Shown here piece by piece: positions 5,026 through 5,348 of a stretch of 5,348 nt of DNA (position 1 is the first letter of the stretch; every line of letters begins with the position of its first letter). The translations under genes and the position numbers were made by a program. Under the pieces are notes generated by a model, which searched no databases, was not told where the DNA came from, and saw nothing but the letters and a program-made list of their open reading frames with translations. The stretch lies in NCBI GenBank assembly GCA_030428345.1, contig JAUIBM010000255.1, forward strand, positions 1 through 5,348, given 5' to 3'. The stretch is from Alphaproteobacteria bacterium. GTDB taxonomy: Bacteria > Pseudomonadota > Alphaproteobacteria > Rhizobiales > Rhizobiaceae.

Positions 5026-5348
5026 GCCTGCCTTGGCGAACCCGAACGGCATACGCTGATTATCGCGCTTCAGGACCGGGGAAAAAGAGCCGCCCGTCCC
5101 ACCCCCTTCTAGGCCGTGGACTCGTTATGGCGGAGAGTGAGGCAGACACAGGCCAGCTTTTCGTTCAGGGACATCACGCCAAGAGACTCCAGATCGAAGA
5201 ACCCAAAAGATGCCATTTCTTCCGCAAAAGGACAGCCTCTTTTACAGCCACGATTGCCGCCATGCGTCCTGTCGATGATAATGCCGCAATGACCGTCGTT
5301 CGAGCTATCCAGAACCTAGTCCGTCTCTTTCATTCGCATTGCGCTGAC
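5026..5348. other. Right edge without a confident gene; AT-richer segment
   Basis: This 323-base stretch after the LysR gene holds no gene I can support and no clear terminator. Bases 5161-5340 are about 51% GC by hand count, against about 63% in a sample from the LysR gene. Two overlapping open frames exist. On the plus strand, 5127-5348 (74 codons, ATG start, running off the window) reads MAESEADTGQLFVQ at its start. On the minus strand, codons from 5315 to a TAG at 5109-5111 (68 codons) end in L-T-L-R-H-N-E-S-T-A. A third, very short frame on the minus strand enters from the right edge (5348) and ends at a TAG at 5316-5318 with M-K-E-T-D; it may be the end of a neighbouring gene. None has a good ribosome binding site, recognisable domain or the high GC third positions of the other genes. 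Decayed foreign DNA is possible. Confidence 0.5.

Noticed and set aside
4276..5052. 258-codon open frame on the minus strand antisense to the LysR gene
   Set aside because: Shadow of the LysR gene; composition rich in Arg/Gly/Ala with no recognisable domain.
5330..5343. TCATTCGCATTGCG as a Fur/Mur-like iron or manganese box half-site
   Set aside because: Only one half resembles such boxes and no second half or promoter is visible before the window ends.
1..5348. CRISPR array, tRNA, rRNA, riboswitch, phage or toxin-antitoxin system
   Set aside because: No regularly spaced repeats, no cloverleaf-like or conserved RNA motif, and no small gene pair with such features seen on either strand.

Overview
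The window is GC-rich chromosomal DNA (about 63-65% GC where I counted). The codon usage favours G/C at third positions, and the gene families suggest an alphaproteobacterium, probably Rhizobiales or a relative. That placement rests on protein style and composition only; there is no rRNA or other phylogenetic marker here.

Layout. (1) 1-175, plus: the C-terminal end of a TetR-type regulator cut by the window edge. (2) 188-1186, minus: an AraC-family regulator with an N-terminal cupin sensor domain, convergent with the TetR gene. (3) 1187-1328: a divergent promoter region with inverted repeats. (4) 1329-2222, plus: an NmrA-like atypical short-chain NAD(P)-binding oxidoreductase, the likely target of the AraC regulator. 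(5) 2223-2300: a convergent gap with a strong hairpin that could serve as a terminator for both flanking genes. (6) 2301-2801, minus: an exported YHS-domain protein with a clear signal peptide. (7) 2802-2944: a spacer with several GC-rich hairpins. (8) 2945-4011, minus: a tightly coupled two-gene operon, a DUF1348/NTF2-like protein followed by a pyridoxamine-phosphate-oxidase-like flavin-binding protein. (9) 4012-4125: a divergent promoter region. (10) 4126-5025, plus: a LysR-type regulator. (11) 5026-5348: no gene I can defend; its last ~190 bases are clearly AT-richer (about 51% GC).

The region reads as two independent 'regulator plus divergent target' modules (AraC/NmrA-like reductase and LysR/DUF1348-PPOX) with a periplasmic YHS protein between them. 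A redox, quinone or small-electrophile stress theme is plausible from the families but is not shown by the sequence. I found no CRISPR array, complete mobile element, RNA gene, phage gene or clearly new multi-gene system. The least understood parts are the DUF1348-PPOX pair and the compositionally distinct right edge.
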